Source: Pseudomonadota bacterium
GTDB lineage: Bacteria > Pseudomonadota > Gammaproteobacteria > Burkholderiales > SG8-41
Length of the DNA: 8,490 nt
Assembly (NCBI GenBank): GCA_023431245.1
Contig: JAEYXO010000215.1
Location: 1 to 8,490, forward strand
Direction of reading: 5' to 3'
The notes beneath the pieces are model-generated. The model worked only from the letters and a program-made list of their open reading frames with translations, did no database searches and had not been told where the DNA came from. Positions 1 to 6,039 of the stretch are shown piece after piece. Position 1 is the first letter of the stretch, and each line of letters starts with the position of its first letter. Both the position numbers and the translations under genes were made by a program.

Positions 1-322
1 GCAGGCGTATCGGTTCCTGCGGCGCGAGGATCAGGAACTGCGCGCCGAGGAAGGATCCGATCAGCACCCACACCGCGAGCGGCCAGTATTTGCCGAGGCT
101 GGCGCCCCAGTTGCCGCCGCGCAGCACGCTGATCAGGTTCACGGTGAAATTCGGCAACAGGTTCAGCACGATCGCCGTTTTGACATCGAACATCAGCACC
201 AGCAGCTGCGTCGAAATTGCCGGAAAGCCGAAACCGAGCGCGCCCTGGGTCAGGCCGGCCAGGAACAGCACGCCGGCTGCGGCCAGCCACAGCGGATCGG
301 AGAGGATCAGTCCTGAAGCCAT
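1..322 (-). CDS. TauE/SafE-family membrane permease (3' end beyond window)
   Basis: The 107 visible N-terminal residues belong to a probable inner-membrane anion or organosulfur exporter of the TauE/SafE (DUF81) family. Residues 9-30 form a hydrophobic segment running into the glycine-rich motif GLTQGALGFGFP (23-34), typical of the first helix of this family. Further hydrophobic stretches lie at about 37-65 and 79-100. The ATG at 320-322 is chosen because family similarity begins right after it. It lies 12 bases after the stop of the upstream methyltransferase gene on the same strand, so the two are probably co-transcribed; the ribosome site (GGAA) is weak. The rest of the protein (family members are about 250 residues) lies outside the window. 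The family is clear; the substrate cannot be told from this fragment. Confidence 0.85.
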   Translation of the reverse strand, partial: MASGLILSDPLWLAAAGVLFLAGLTQGALGFGFPAISTQLLVLMFDVKTAIVLNLLPNFTVNLISVLRGGNWGASLGKYWPLAVWVLIGSFLGAQFLILAPQEPIRL

Positions 323-334
323 CGGTGTTTCCGG

Positions 335-1492
335 CTACAGGGTGTGCGAGCGGTCGCCGCGGCGGAAGGCCTGCAGCGGCGCGGGCGGATTTTTGCCGAG
401 CGCGATGACCTTGAACAGCTCGCCCATCTCCGCCGGCGACAGCAGCTTCTGCGCCTGTGCGGCCAGCGGCGCATAACGCGGGACGTCGTTTGCCGGCACC
501 TCGGCCAGCAGCTCGGTGATGCCGCCGTTGACCAGGAACTGCGCCTGGCTGGCATAACCGCAGAGTTCAAGCTGCGGCGCGGCGCGCGCGATGGCGCTGA
601 AATCGACATGCGCCGTGATGTCCTGCAGCCCCGGCCACAGGAAAGGGTCGCCGTGGGCATGGTGGCGGTAATGGCACATCAGCGTGCCGCGGTCGCGCTG
701 CGGATGGAAAAATTCCTGCGCCGGGAAGCCGTAATCGAAAAACAGCAGCAGGCCGCGTTCAAGGCGCTGCCCGAGGTCGGCGATCAGCGCCTGCGCGGCG
801 AGGCCGATTTCCGTTTCGTAAGCCTCGGGCAGCTTCGGTACCGCGGCGGCGAGCGCGGGGAAGGCCGGGCGGCAGTCCCAGGCGTAGCGATTGTTGCGAT
901 CAAGGGTCACGCCGAGTTCCTGCGCGCGTCCGTCGACGACGCGGATGCGCTGCACCGGCAGCGCGTCCAGTACCTCGTTGCCGATCACGATGGCGTCCAG
1001 CCGTTCCGGCAGCCGGTCCAGCCATTGCAGCCGCGGCAGCTGGGCGGGCACTGCTGCGGCAAGGCGCGCCTGCTGCCGCTCGCGCAGGTCGGCGCTGACC
1101 TCGAGGATGCGGTACTGCCGCGGCAGGCGGTCGAGTGCGGCGAGTTCCGTGAACAGGGTCGCTGCCAGCGCGCCGCTGCCGGCGCCGAGTTCGATGATGT
1201 CGTCGATGCCCGCACCGAGCAGCGGGGCGATCTGCCGCGCCAGCACGCGGCCGAACAGCGGCGACATTTCGGGCGCGGTGATGAAGTCGCCGGCAGCGCC
1301 GAGCTTGTGGCTGCCGGCACTGTAATAACCCAGCCCGGGCGCGTACAGCGCGAGTTCCATGTAGCGCGCGAAACTGATCCAGCCGCCGGCTGCGTCGATG
1401 TTTTCGCGGATCAGCGTGTCCAGGCGGGCACTGAGGGCGAGCGCATCGGCGGCGGGCTGCGGCAGCGCGGAATACGGTTGTGCTGAAGTCAC
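335..1492 (-). CDS. MidA/NDUFAF7-like class I SAM-dependent methyltransferase
   Basis: This 385-residue protein belongs to the MidA/NDUFAF7 family (COG1565, DUF185). The mitochondrial members methylate an arginine of a complex I subunit; the bacterial substrate is not established. The SAM-binding motif I is ELGAGSGALA (101-110). The family signatures TAPEMSPLFG (72-81), GNEVLDALPV (171-180), FFDYG (251-255) and DITAHVDF (291-298) are all present and in the usual order, and the length is normal. The start is a GTG at 1490-1492: the conserved N-terminal region (the GGW..F..YM..ALY part at about 36-50) needs it, and no suitable ATG lies further upstream in frame. No good ribosome site is visible. 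The gene diverges from the pteridine reductase gene and leads into the TauE/SafE gene. I recall this methyltransferase/pteridine reductase/ttcA neighbourhood from other betaproteobacteria, but did not check it. Confidence 0.92.
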   Translation of the reverse strand: MTSAQPYSALPQPAADALALSARLDTLIRENIDAAGGWISFARYMELALYAPGLGYYSAGSHKLGAAGDFITAPEMSPLFGRVLARQIAPLLGAGIDDIIELGAGSGALAATLFTELAALDRLPRQYRILEVSADLRERQQARLAAAVPAQLPRLQWLDRLPERLDAIVIGNEVLDALPVQRIRVVDGRAQELGVTLDRNNRYAWDCRPAFPALAAAVPKLPEAYETEIGLAAQALIADLGQRLERGLLLFFDYGFPAQEFFHPQRDRGTLMCHYRHHAHGDPFLWPGLQDITAHVDFSAIARAAPQLELCGYASQAQFLVNGGITELLAEVPANDVPRYAPLAAQAQKLLSPAEMGELFKVIALGKNPPAPLQAFRRGDRSHTL

Positions 1493-1556
1493 CGCGGGAT
1501 ATTACGCTAAAATAAACAATGAATTACGCGAGGCAATCAGGGATGGATCGCAGGCC
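1493..1556. promoter_or_regulatory. Divergent promoter region, methyltransferase / pteridine reductase
   Basis: This 64-base gap between two divergent genes is more AT-rich than its surroundings. On the plus strand TAAAAT (1508-1513) matches five of six -10 positions, but no good -35 stands at the right distance. On the minus strand TTGCCT (1536-1531) and TATTTT (1514-1509), 16 bases apart, form a moderate promoter candidate for the methyltransferase. The two -10 candidates overlap. These are weak consensus matches only. Confidence 0.35.
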
Positions 1557-2306
1557 ATGAGCGCTGCATTGGCGGGCAGGACAGTGCTGGTCACCGGCGC
1601 GGCGCGGCGTGTCGGCGCTGCGATCTGCCGGCGGCTGCATGCGGCGGGCGCCGCAGTGGTCGTGCATCACCATCGCTCCGCGGCCGATGCGCAGGCCCTG
1701 GTGGAGGCCTTGAACGCGGCGCGTGCCGGATCGGCCGCTGCCGTGCGCGCAGACCTGCTGGATGCCGCGGCGCTGCCGCAGCTGATCACCGCTGCGCTGG
1801 CCCTGAACGGACGGCTCGATGCGCTGGTCAACAATGCCTCCAGTTTTTATGCCACGCCGGTCGGGGGTATTGACGAACAGGCCTGGAACGACCTGCTGGG
1901 AACCAACCTGAAGGCGCCGCTGTTCCTGTCGCAGGCGGCGGCGCCCGCACTGCGCGCGACCGGCGGCTGCATTGTCAACATCATCGACATTCACGCCGAA
2001 TTGCCGATGAAGGAGCATGCGGTGTACACCGCCGCCAAGGGCGGCCTGCTGGCCCTGACGCGATCGCTGGCGCGCGAACTCGGCCCGGAGATCCGGGTCA
2101 ACGGGGTGTCGCCCGGCACGATCCTCTGGCCGGAGGGTCCGGCATGGCAGAATGACGAGGAGCGCCGGCGTATCCTCGGGCGCAGCGTGCTGAAACGCGC
2201 GGGCGATCCCGATGACATCGCGGGCGCCGTTGAATACATGATCACCGCGCCCTTTGTCACCGGCCAGATCCTGGCCGTCGACGGCGGCCGCAGCATCGTC
2301 GCATGA
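1557..2306 (+). CDS. Pteridine reductase (PTR1/FolM-like short-chain dehydrogenase)
   Basis: This 249-residue NADPH-dependent short-chain dehydrogenase/reductase probably reduces dihydro- or oxidised pterins or folates in the cytoplasm. The Rossmann motif TGAARRVG (13-20) and HHHRS (37-41), where an Arg can bind the NADPH 2'-phosphate, match the PTR1 subgroup rather than generic fabG. NNAS (92-95) is conserved. The catalytic set is D144, Y157 and K161; the 13-residue Asp-to-Tyr spacing equals that of Leishmania PTR1 (D181, Y194, K198). GTILWPEG (197-204) is a motif I associate with proteobacterial pteridine reductases. The ATG at 1557 is preferred: the reading frame stays open upstream to 1398, but that part lies antisense to the methyltransferase gene and has no family similarity. 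ttcA follows directly, probably in one transcript. The subgroup is fairly sure; the physiological substrate is not. Confidence 0.9.
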   Translation: MSAALAGRTVLVTGAARRVGAAICRRLHAAGAAVVVHHHRSAADAQALVEALNAARAGSAAAVRADLLDAAALPQLITAALALNGRLDALVNNASSFYATPVGGIDEQAWNDLLGTNLKAPLFLSQAAAPALRATGGCIVNIIDIHAELPMKEHAVYTAAKGGLLALTRSLARELGPEIRVNGVSPGTILWPEGPAWQNDEERRRILGRSVLKRAGDPDDIAGAVEYMITAPFVTGQILAVDGGRSIVA

Positions 2307-2361
2307 CATCATGAACGCCGCACTGGAAGGGCCTGCCGCGGGCGGGCCGGAACGGATCACC

Positions 2362-3231
2362 ATGGATACCCAGGTCATACACATCACGCCGCGCAGCAAT
2401 CGCGAGCGCCGCGACCATTACGAGTCGAACAAGCTGGTCAAGCGCCTGCGCCGCCAGGCCGGCCAGGCGATCGCCGATTACGACATGATCCGCGGGGGCG
2501 ACAAGGTCATGGCCTGCCTCTCCGGCGGCAAGGACAGCTATGCGCTGCTCGACATCCTGCTCCACCTGCGCAGCCGCGCGCCGGTGGCCTTTGACATCGT
2601 CGCCGTCAACCTGGACCAGAAGCAGCCGGGATTCCCGGAGCACGTGCTGCCGGAGTACCTGACCCGGCTGGGCGTGCCTTTCCACATCGAGAACCAGGAC
2701 ACCTACAGCATCGTCAAGCGCGTGATCCCGGAAGGCAAGACCATGTGCTCGCTGTGCTCGCGGCTGCGCCGCGGCGTGCTGTACCGCGTCGCCGGCGAAC
2801 TCGGCGCGACCAAGATCGCGCTCGGACACCACCGCGATGACATCCTCGAAACCTTCCTGCTGAACCTGTTCTACGGCGGCAAGCTGAAATCGATGCCGCC
2901 GAAGCTGGTGTCGGACGACGGCCGCAATGTGGTGATCCGGCCGCTGGCCTACTGCGACGAACGCGATCTCGAAGCCTATGCGCAGCTGCGCCAGTTCCCG
3001 ATCATCCCCTGCACGCTGTGCGGCTCGCAGGAGAACCTGAAGCGCAAGGAGATGAAGGCCATGCTGCGCGAATGGGAGAAGCGCCATCCGGGGCGTGTCG
3101 AGACGCTGCTGACCAGCCTGCAGAATGTCAGGCCGTCACACCTGCTGGATCGGGAATTGTTTGATTTTGCCGCCGTGCGGGCGACCGGTTCTCCGGTGCC
3201 CGACGGGGATACCGCATTCGATGCCGAATAG
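2362..3231 (+). CDS. ttcA: tRNA 2-thiocytidine(32) synthetase TtcA
   Basis: TtcA replaces the C2 oxygen of cytidine 32 in certain tRNAs with sulfur, using ATP activation and a [4Fe-4S] cluster. The 289-residue protein has the PP-loop SGGKDS (54-59). Its cysteine pair C129-x2-C132 and C217 correspond to the three cluster ligands of E. coli TtcA (C122, C125, C213). Family blocks NLDQKQPGFPEHVLPEYL (83-100), CSLCSRLRRG (129-138), LGHHRDDILET (154-164) and IIPCTLCGSQ (214-223) are intact. An in-frame ATG at 2311, only 4 bases after the reductase stop, would add 17 residues. I prefer 2362 because a purine-rich GGAACGGA lies upstream of it and the N-terminal length then matches relatives; 2311 has no ribosome site. 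The gene is probably co-transcribed with the reductase and ends in a GC hairpin. Confidence 0.95.
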   Translation: MDTQVIHITPRSNRERRDHYESNKLVKRLRRQAGQAIADYDMIRGGDKVMACLSGGKDSYALLDILLHLRSRAPVAFDIVAVNLDQKQPGFPEHVLPEYLTRLGVPFHIENQDTYSIVKRVIPEGKTMCSLCSRLRRGVLYRVAGELGATKIALGHHRDDILETFLLNLFYGGKLKSMPPKLVSDDGRNVVIRPLAYCDERDLEAYAQLRQFPIIPCTLCGSQENLKRKEMKAMLREWEKRHPGRVETLLTSLQNVRPSHLLDRELFDFAAVRATGSPVPDGDTAFDAE

Positions 3232-3255
3232 GCGGTGGCGCGCAGCGCCGCCGCC
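3231..3255. terminator. Strong GC hairpin between convergent ttcA and Bug genes
   Basis: Bases 3231-3241 pair with 3245-3255 around a three-base GCA loop. The stem is 11 pairs, of which ten are G-C and one (3236/3250) is U-G in the plus-strand RNA. It starts on the last base of the ttcA stop codon. No T-run follows on either strand, so it is not a classical intrinsic terminator; it could stall polymerase or protect the 3' end of either transcript. Confidence 0.5.
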
Positions 3256-3272
3256 TGCCGCGGTGAAATGCC

Positions 3273-4241
3273 TCAGAAATCCGGCTTGATGTTGTACTGC
3301 TTGACCGCCTTGCCCCAGCGTGCGATTTCGGCGCGCATGAACTTGTCGAACTGCGCGGGCGTCGTCGGCACCGGATCGTAGCCGCGGGTGCGCAGCTGGT
3401 TGCCGGTTTCACCCTTCAGCACCGTGGTGACGGCCTTGTTCAGGGTGTTCACGGCCTCACGCGGCATCTTGATCGGCCCCATCAGGCCGTACCAGCCCGA
3501 GATCTCGAAGCCCTTGTAGCCCGACTCGCCCAGCGTGGGTATGTCGGGCAGCTGGGCCGCGCGCTTGGCGGTGGTCACCGCGAGGCCGCGCAGCTTGCCG
3601 GCCTTGATCTGGGGGATGGCCGCGCCGGGACCCGAGAACAGCGTCTGCACCTCGCCGCCGACTGCGGCGGCCACCGAGGGGCCCGAGCCGCGATAGGGGA
3701 TGTGGACGAGCTTGATGCCGGCCGTCTGGAAAAAGGCCTCCTGCGCGATATGCGCAGTCACGTTGCCCGAACCGAAGTTCATCGCACCGGGCTTGCTCTG
3801 CGCGAGCTTGACGAATTCCTGCAGCGTCTTGGCTTGGATGCTGGGATGGACGGTCATGATGTAGGGCTGCTCGATCAGCTGGCTGATGCCGGCGAAATCG
3901 CGGGCAATGTCAAAGCTGAGATTGCTCATCAGCGCCGGCGCCACGGCGGTTGCGCCGATTTCGGCGATGACGACCGTGTAGCCGTCCGGATTCGCGGTCG
4001 CGGCGATGGCCGTGCCGAGACTGCCCTGGGCGCCGCCGCGGCTGTCGATCAGCACCTGCTGCCCCAGTTCCGCAATAAGCCCCGGCTGGATCATCCGGGA
4101 TACCAGATCAGTGCCGCCGCCCGGGGGGAAGGGCACGATCAGGCGGATCGGCTTGTTGGGATAGGGTTGAGCGGCGACGGTCAGCGGTGCGGTGGTCAGG
4201 GCTGCAATGGCGGCAGCGACAAACGGAAGGGCTCGTGACAT
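3273..4241 (-). CDS. Bug/TctC-family periplasmic substrate-binding protein
   Basis: This 322-residue secreted solute-binding protein belongs to the Bug (tripartite tricarboxylate transporter receptor, TctC) family. Such proteins capture carboxylates and similar small organic ligands in the periplasm. Residues 1-24 form a signal peptide (a short Arg-containing n-region, an alanine-rich hydrophobic core, and likely cleavage after TVAA). The mature protein opens with YPNKPIRLIVPFPPGGGTD (27-45), the family hallmark. HIPYRGSGP, GEVQTLFSG and the GWYGLMGP region are also recognisable, and the length is normal. The ATG at 4239-4241 is preceded by a strong GAGGAG ribosome site. No tctA or tctB membrane genes are in the window, so it looks like one of the many orphan Bug receptors. 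It diverges from the helix-turn-helix/aminotransferase gene across a shared AT-rich region and may be controlled with it. The ligand is unknown. Confidence 0.93.
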   Translation of the reverse strand: MSRALPFVAAAIAALTTAPLTVAAQPYPNKPIRLIVPFPPGGGTDLVSRMIQPGLIAELGQQVLIDSRGGAQGSLGTAIAATANPDGYTVVIAEIGATAVAPALMSNLSFDIARDFAGISQLIEQPYIMTVHPSIQAKTLQEFVKLAQSKPGAMNFGSGNVTAHIAQEAFFQTAGIKLVHIPYRGSGPSVAAAVGGEVQTLFSGPGAAIPQIKAGKLRGLAVTTAKRAAQLPDIPTLGESGYKGFEISGWYGLMGPIKMPREAVNTLNKAVTTVLKGETGNQLRTRGYDPVPTTPAQFDKFMRAEIARWGKAVKQYNIKPDF

Positions 4242-4330
4242 TTTTTGTTCTCCTCGAATGATTCGGCTTGCGACCGCAACATTAGCACGAGTTCATGAAG
4301 AATTTATTGGCAGTTCACATAAAAAGCGGA

Positions 4331-4346
4331 TTAAAAAGTCTTTTAA
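4331..4346. repeat. Short AT-rich inverted repeat in divergent intergenic region
   Basis: TTAAAA (4331-4336) and TTTTAA (4341-4346) are perfect inverted arms separated by AGTC. A second small palindrome, TTCATGAA, lies at 4292-4299. Both fall between the predicted minus-strand promoter and the Bug gene, inside its untranslated leader. They may be protein-binding sites, but such short AT-rich palindromes also arise by chance. Confidence 0.3.
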
Positions 4347-4362
4347 AAACAGATAGATACAA

Positions 4363-4392
4363 AATAAACTGTCGATGGGATCAGCTTGTCAA
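4363..4392 (-). promoter_or_regulatory. Candidate sigma-70 promoter for the Bug gene
   Basis: On the minus strand a perfect TTGACA (4392-4387) is followed after 18 bases by TTTATT (4368-4363), which matches four of six -10 positions. A start near 4356 would give a leader of about 115 bases before the Bug ATG. The -35 shares bases with the plus-strand -35 at 4386-4391, so the two promoters would compete. Confidence 0.45.
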
Positions 4393-4414
4393 ATTTATTT
4401 TGCCATGATAAATT
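4386..4414 (+). promoter_or_regulatory. Candidate promoter for the HTH-aminotransferase gene
   Basis: TTGTCA (4386-4391, five of six) and TAAATT (4409-4414, four of six) stand 17 bases apart. A TG at 4406-4407 gives an extended -10. The expected transcript start is near 4421, leaving a leader of roughly 20-30 bases before the first in-frame starts (GTG 4440, ATG 4452). The region is AT-rich in an otherwise GC-rich window, as expected for a promoter. Confidence 0.5.
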
Positions 4415-4415
4415 T
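4391..4415. promoter_or_regulatory. Putative operator: 8+8 inverted repeat over the -10
   Basis: AAATTTAT (4391-4398) and ATAAATTT (4408-4415) are perfect inverted arms with a 9-base spacer. The arm centres are 17 bases apart, under two helical turns, so a dimeric helix-turn-helix protein could reach both. The right arm covers the predicted -10 of the fusion gene and the left arm abuts or overlaps both divergent -35 elements. A protein bound here should affect both genes. The encoded helix-turn-helix is the obvious candidate, but this is inference. Confidence 0.45.
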
Positions 4416-4451
4416 CGCCTGTCTTAGATACCGTCCCCCGTGTCCGCCGCC

Positions 4452-5975
4452 ATGAACTGTGCAGAACGCCTCGTCGATATTTTCGGTTCCCAGGCCGAGG
4501 TGGCACGCCGTTTCCGTCTTGACCGCGCCGTCGTCAACCACTGGGTCAAGTCGGGTTATGTACCCGCGCGCTGGGCAATGGAAGTCGAGCAGGTCACCGG
4601 CGGGCAGGTCGCCGCCGTCGATGTGCTCAACGAGGCCACCTCGCGCAAGCCGCTGAAACTCAAATCACGGCCGGACGGAGAGAATTTTTTCGCCAACGCC
4701 ATCCCAGGGAGTGAATTCACCATGGACAAGTACGCGCCGAGCAAGCGCATCAACTCGTTTCACCCGCCGCAACGCACCTTGATGGGCCCGGGGCCGACGG
4801 AAATCCATCCGCGCGTGCTGACCACGATGAGCCAGCCGGCGATCGGTTACCTCGATCCCGTGTTCGTCGAGATGATGGAAGAACTGAAGGCGCTGCTGCG
4901 CTACACCTACCAGACCAAGAACCCGCTGACCTTCCCGATCTCCGGGCCGGGCTCGGTGGGCATGGAGTACTGCTTCGTCAACATGGTGTCCCCCGGAGAC
5001 AAGGTCATTGTCTGCCGCAACGGCGTGTTCGGCGGCCGCATGATCGAGAACGTCGAGCGCTGCGGCGGCACGCCGATCGTGGTCGAGGACAAATGGGGCG
5101 AGCCGGTCGATCCCCAGAAGCTGGAAGATGCGCTGAAGAAGAATCCCGATGTGCGCATCGTGGCCTTCGTGCACGCCGAAACCTCCACCGGCGTGCTGTC
5201 GGATGCCAAGACCCTGGTCGAGATCGCGCACAAGTACAACGCGCTGACCATCGTCGACACCGTGACCTCGCTCGGCGGCTCGCCGGTGCTGGTCGACGAG
5301 TGGAAAATCGACGCCGCCTATTCCGCCAGCCAGAAATGCCTGTCGTGCACGCCGGGCCTGTCGCCGGTGACCTTCTCCGAGCGCGTGGTCGAGCACGTCA
5401 AGGCGCGCAAGGACAAGATCCACTCCTGGTTCATGGACATGAACCTGCTGCTCGGCTACTGGGGCGAGACCACCCGCACCTACCACCATACCGCGCCGAC
5501 CAATTCGCTGTTCGCGCTGCACGAAGCGCTGCTGCTGATCCGCGAGGAAGGCCTGGAGAACGCCTGGGCGCGCGTGCATCGCCACCACACCGCGCTGAAG
5601 GCGGGCCTTGAAGCCATGGGCCTGCAGTTCCTGGTCAAGGAGCCGTACCAGATTCCGCAGATGAACGCGGCGCTGTGCCCGGAGGGTGTCAACGAAGCCG
5701 AAGTGCGCAAGACCCTGCTCTCCGAGTTCGGCCTCGAGATCGGCGCCGGCCTCGGACCCCTCGCCGGCAAGATCTGGCGTTTCGGCCTGATGGGCTACTC
5801 CTGCCGTCCGGACAACGTCATGCTGTGCCTGTCGGCGCTCGGTTCGGTGCTCGAGGACATGGGGCATTCGGTCCATGTCGGGGATGCGGAAGCGGCGGCG
5901 CACGCGGCCTATGCCTCCATGCATGCCACCGCGGCGCAGGCGAAGAAGCGCAAGGCGCCGGCCAAGGCCGCCTGA
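4452..5975 (+). CDS. HTH domain fused to class V (alanine/serine-glyoxylate-type) aminotransferase
   Basis: This 507-residue protein carries two unrelated domains. Residues 1-62 form a small Cro/YdaS-like (possibly carph-isopro type) helix-turn-helix: FGSQAEVARRF (11-21) is helix-turn, RAVVNHWVKSGYVP (25-38) the likely recognition helix and turn. A linker (63-90) leads to a full PLP-dependent fold-type I class V aminotransferase that probably transfers amino groups between alanine or serine and glyoxylate. MGPGPTEIHPRV (111-122) and the cofactor loop SGPGSVGMEY (164-173) are present. D269 (IVDT) contacts the pyridine nitrogen, K295 (SASQK) is the Schiff-base lysine, and R452 near the end may bind the substrate carboxylate. 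The tail (478-507) is Ala/Lys-rich, ending KKRKAPAKAA. GTG 4440 could add four residues; neither early start has a clear ribosome site. Relatives normally start near residue 91. Enzyme family sure, exact substrates not; a DNA-binding role is inferred. Confidence 0.88.
   Translation: MNCAERLVDIFGSQAEVARRFRLDRAVVNHWVKSGYVPARWAMEVEQVTGGQVAAVDVLNEATSRKPLKLKSRPDGENFFANAIPGSEFTMDKYAPSKRINSFHPPQRTLMGPGPTEIHPRVLTTMSQPAIGYLDPVFVEMMEELKALLRYTYQTKNPLTFPISGPGSVGMEYCFVNMVSPGDKVIVCRNGVFGGRMIENVERCGGTPIVVEDKWGEPVDPQKLEDALKKNPDVRIVAFVHAETSTGVLSDAKTLVEIAHKYNALTIVDTVTSLGGSPVLVDEWKIDAAYSASQKCLSCTPGLSPVTFSERVVEHVKARKDKIHSWFMDMNLLLGYWGETTRTYHHTAPTNSLFALHEALLLIREEGLENAWARVHRHHTALKAGLEAMGLQFLVKEPYQIPQMNAALCPEGVNEAEVRKTLLSEFGLEIGAGLGPLAGKIWRFGLMGYSCRPDNVMLCLSALGSVLEDMGHSVHVGDAEAAAHAAYASMHATAAQAKKRKAPAKAA
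4706..4724 (+). promoter_or_regulatory. Internal ribosome site and ATG for an aminotransferase-only product
   Basis: AGGGAGTG (4706-4713) precedes an in-frame ATG (4722-4724) at Shine-Dalgarno distance. It is a better ribosome site than any at the 5' end of the long frame. Initiation here would give a 417-residue protein starting MDKYAPSKRI, close to the usual length of alanine/serine-glyoxylate aminotransferases and without the helix-turn-helix. One gene may thus make two products. Alternatively this is the only translated start and the upstream frame is a vestige. Confidence 0.5.
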
Positions 5976-5993
5976 GCGGTTTTCACCGGCAGC

Positions 5994-6025
5994 AAAAAGG
6001 CCGCCCGCGGGCGGCCATTTTGTTT
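5994..6025. terminator. Bidirectional intrinsic terminator
   Basis: The 18-base perfect palindrome GGCCGCCCGCGGGCGGCC (5999-6016) folds into a 7-pair GC stem with a CGCG loop. ATTTTGTTT follows on the plus strand and the complement of AAAAA (5994-5998) supplies a T-run on the minus strand. It lies between the convergent aminotransferase and mgtE genes and should end both transcripts. Confidence 0.9.
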
Positions 6026-6039
6026 CGGCCGGGCGCCGC

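Noticed and set aside
344..1486. 380-codon open frame antisense to the methyltransferase gene
   Set aside because: It mirrors almost exactly the methyltransferase gene, whose family motifs are clear. Its translation is rich in Arg, Gln, Gly and Ala as expected for the reverse complement of GC-rich codons, and resembles no family I know.
1398..1556. 53-codon N-terminal extension of the pteridine reductase
   Set aside because: It overlaps the divergent methyltransferase gene and both promoter candidates, and the Rossmann fold begins only a few residues after the ATG at 1557.
2254..2361. Longer ttcA N-terminus from 2254 or 2311
   Set aside because: 2254 overlaps the reductase gene heavily and 2311 has no ribosome site. 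The length from 2362 fits relatives, though 2311 cannot be excluded.
4665..5924. 419-codon open frame antisense to the aminotransferase
   Set aside because: It is a long antisense frame caused by high third-position GC in the real gene; its His/Gln/Arg-rich composition lacks domain motifs.
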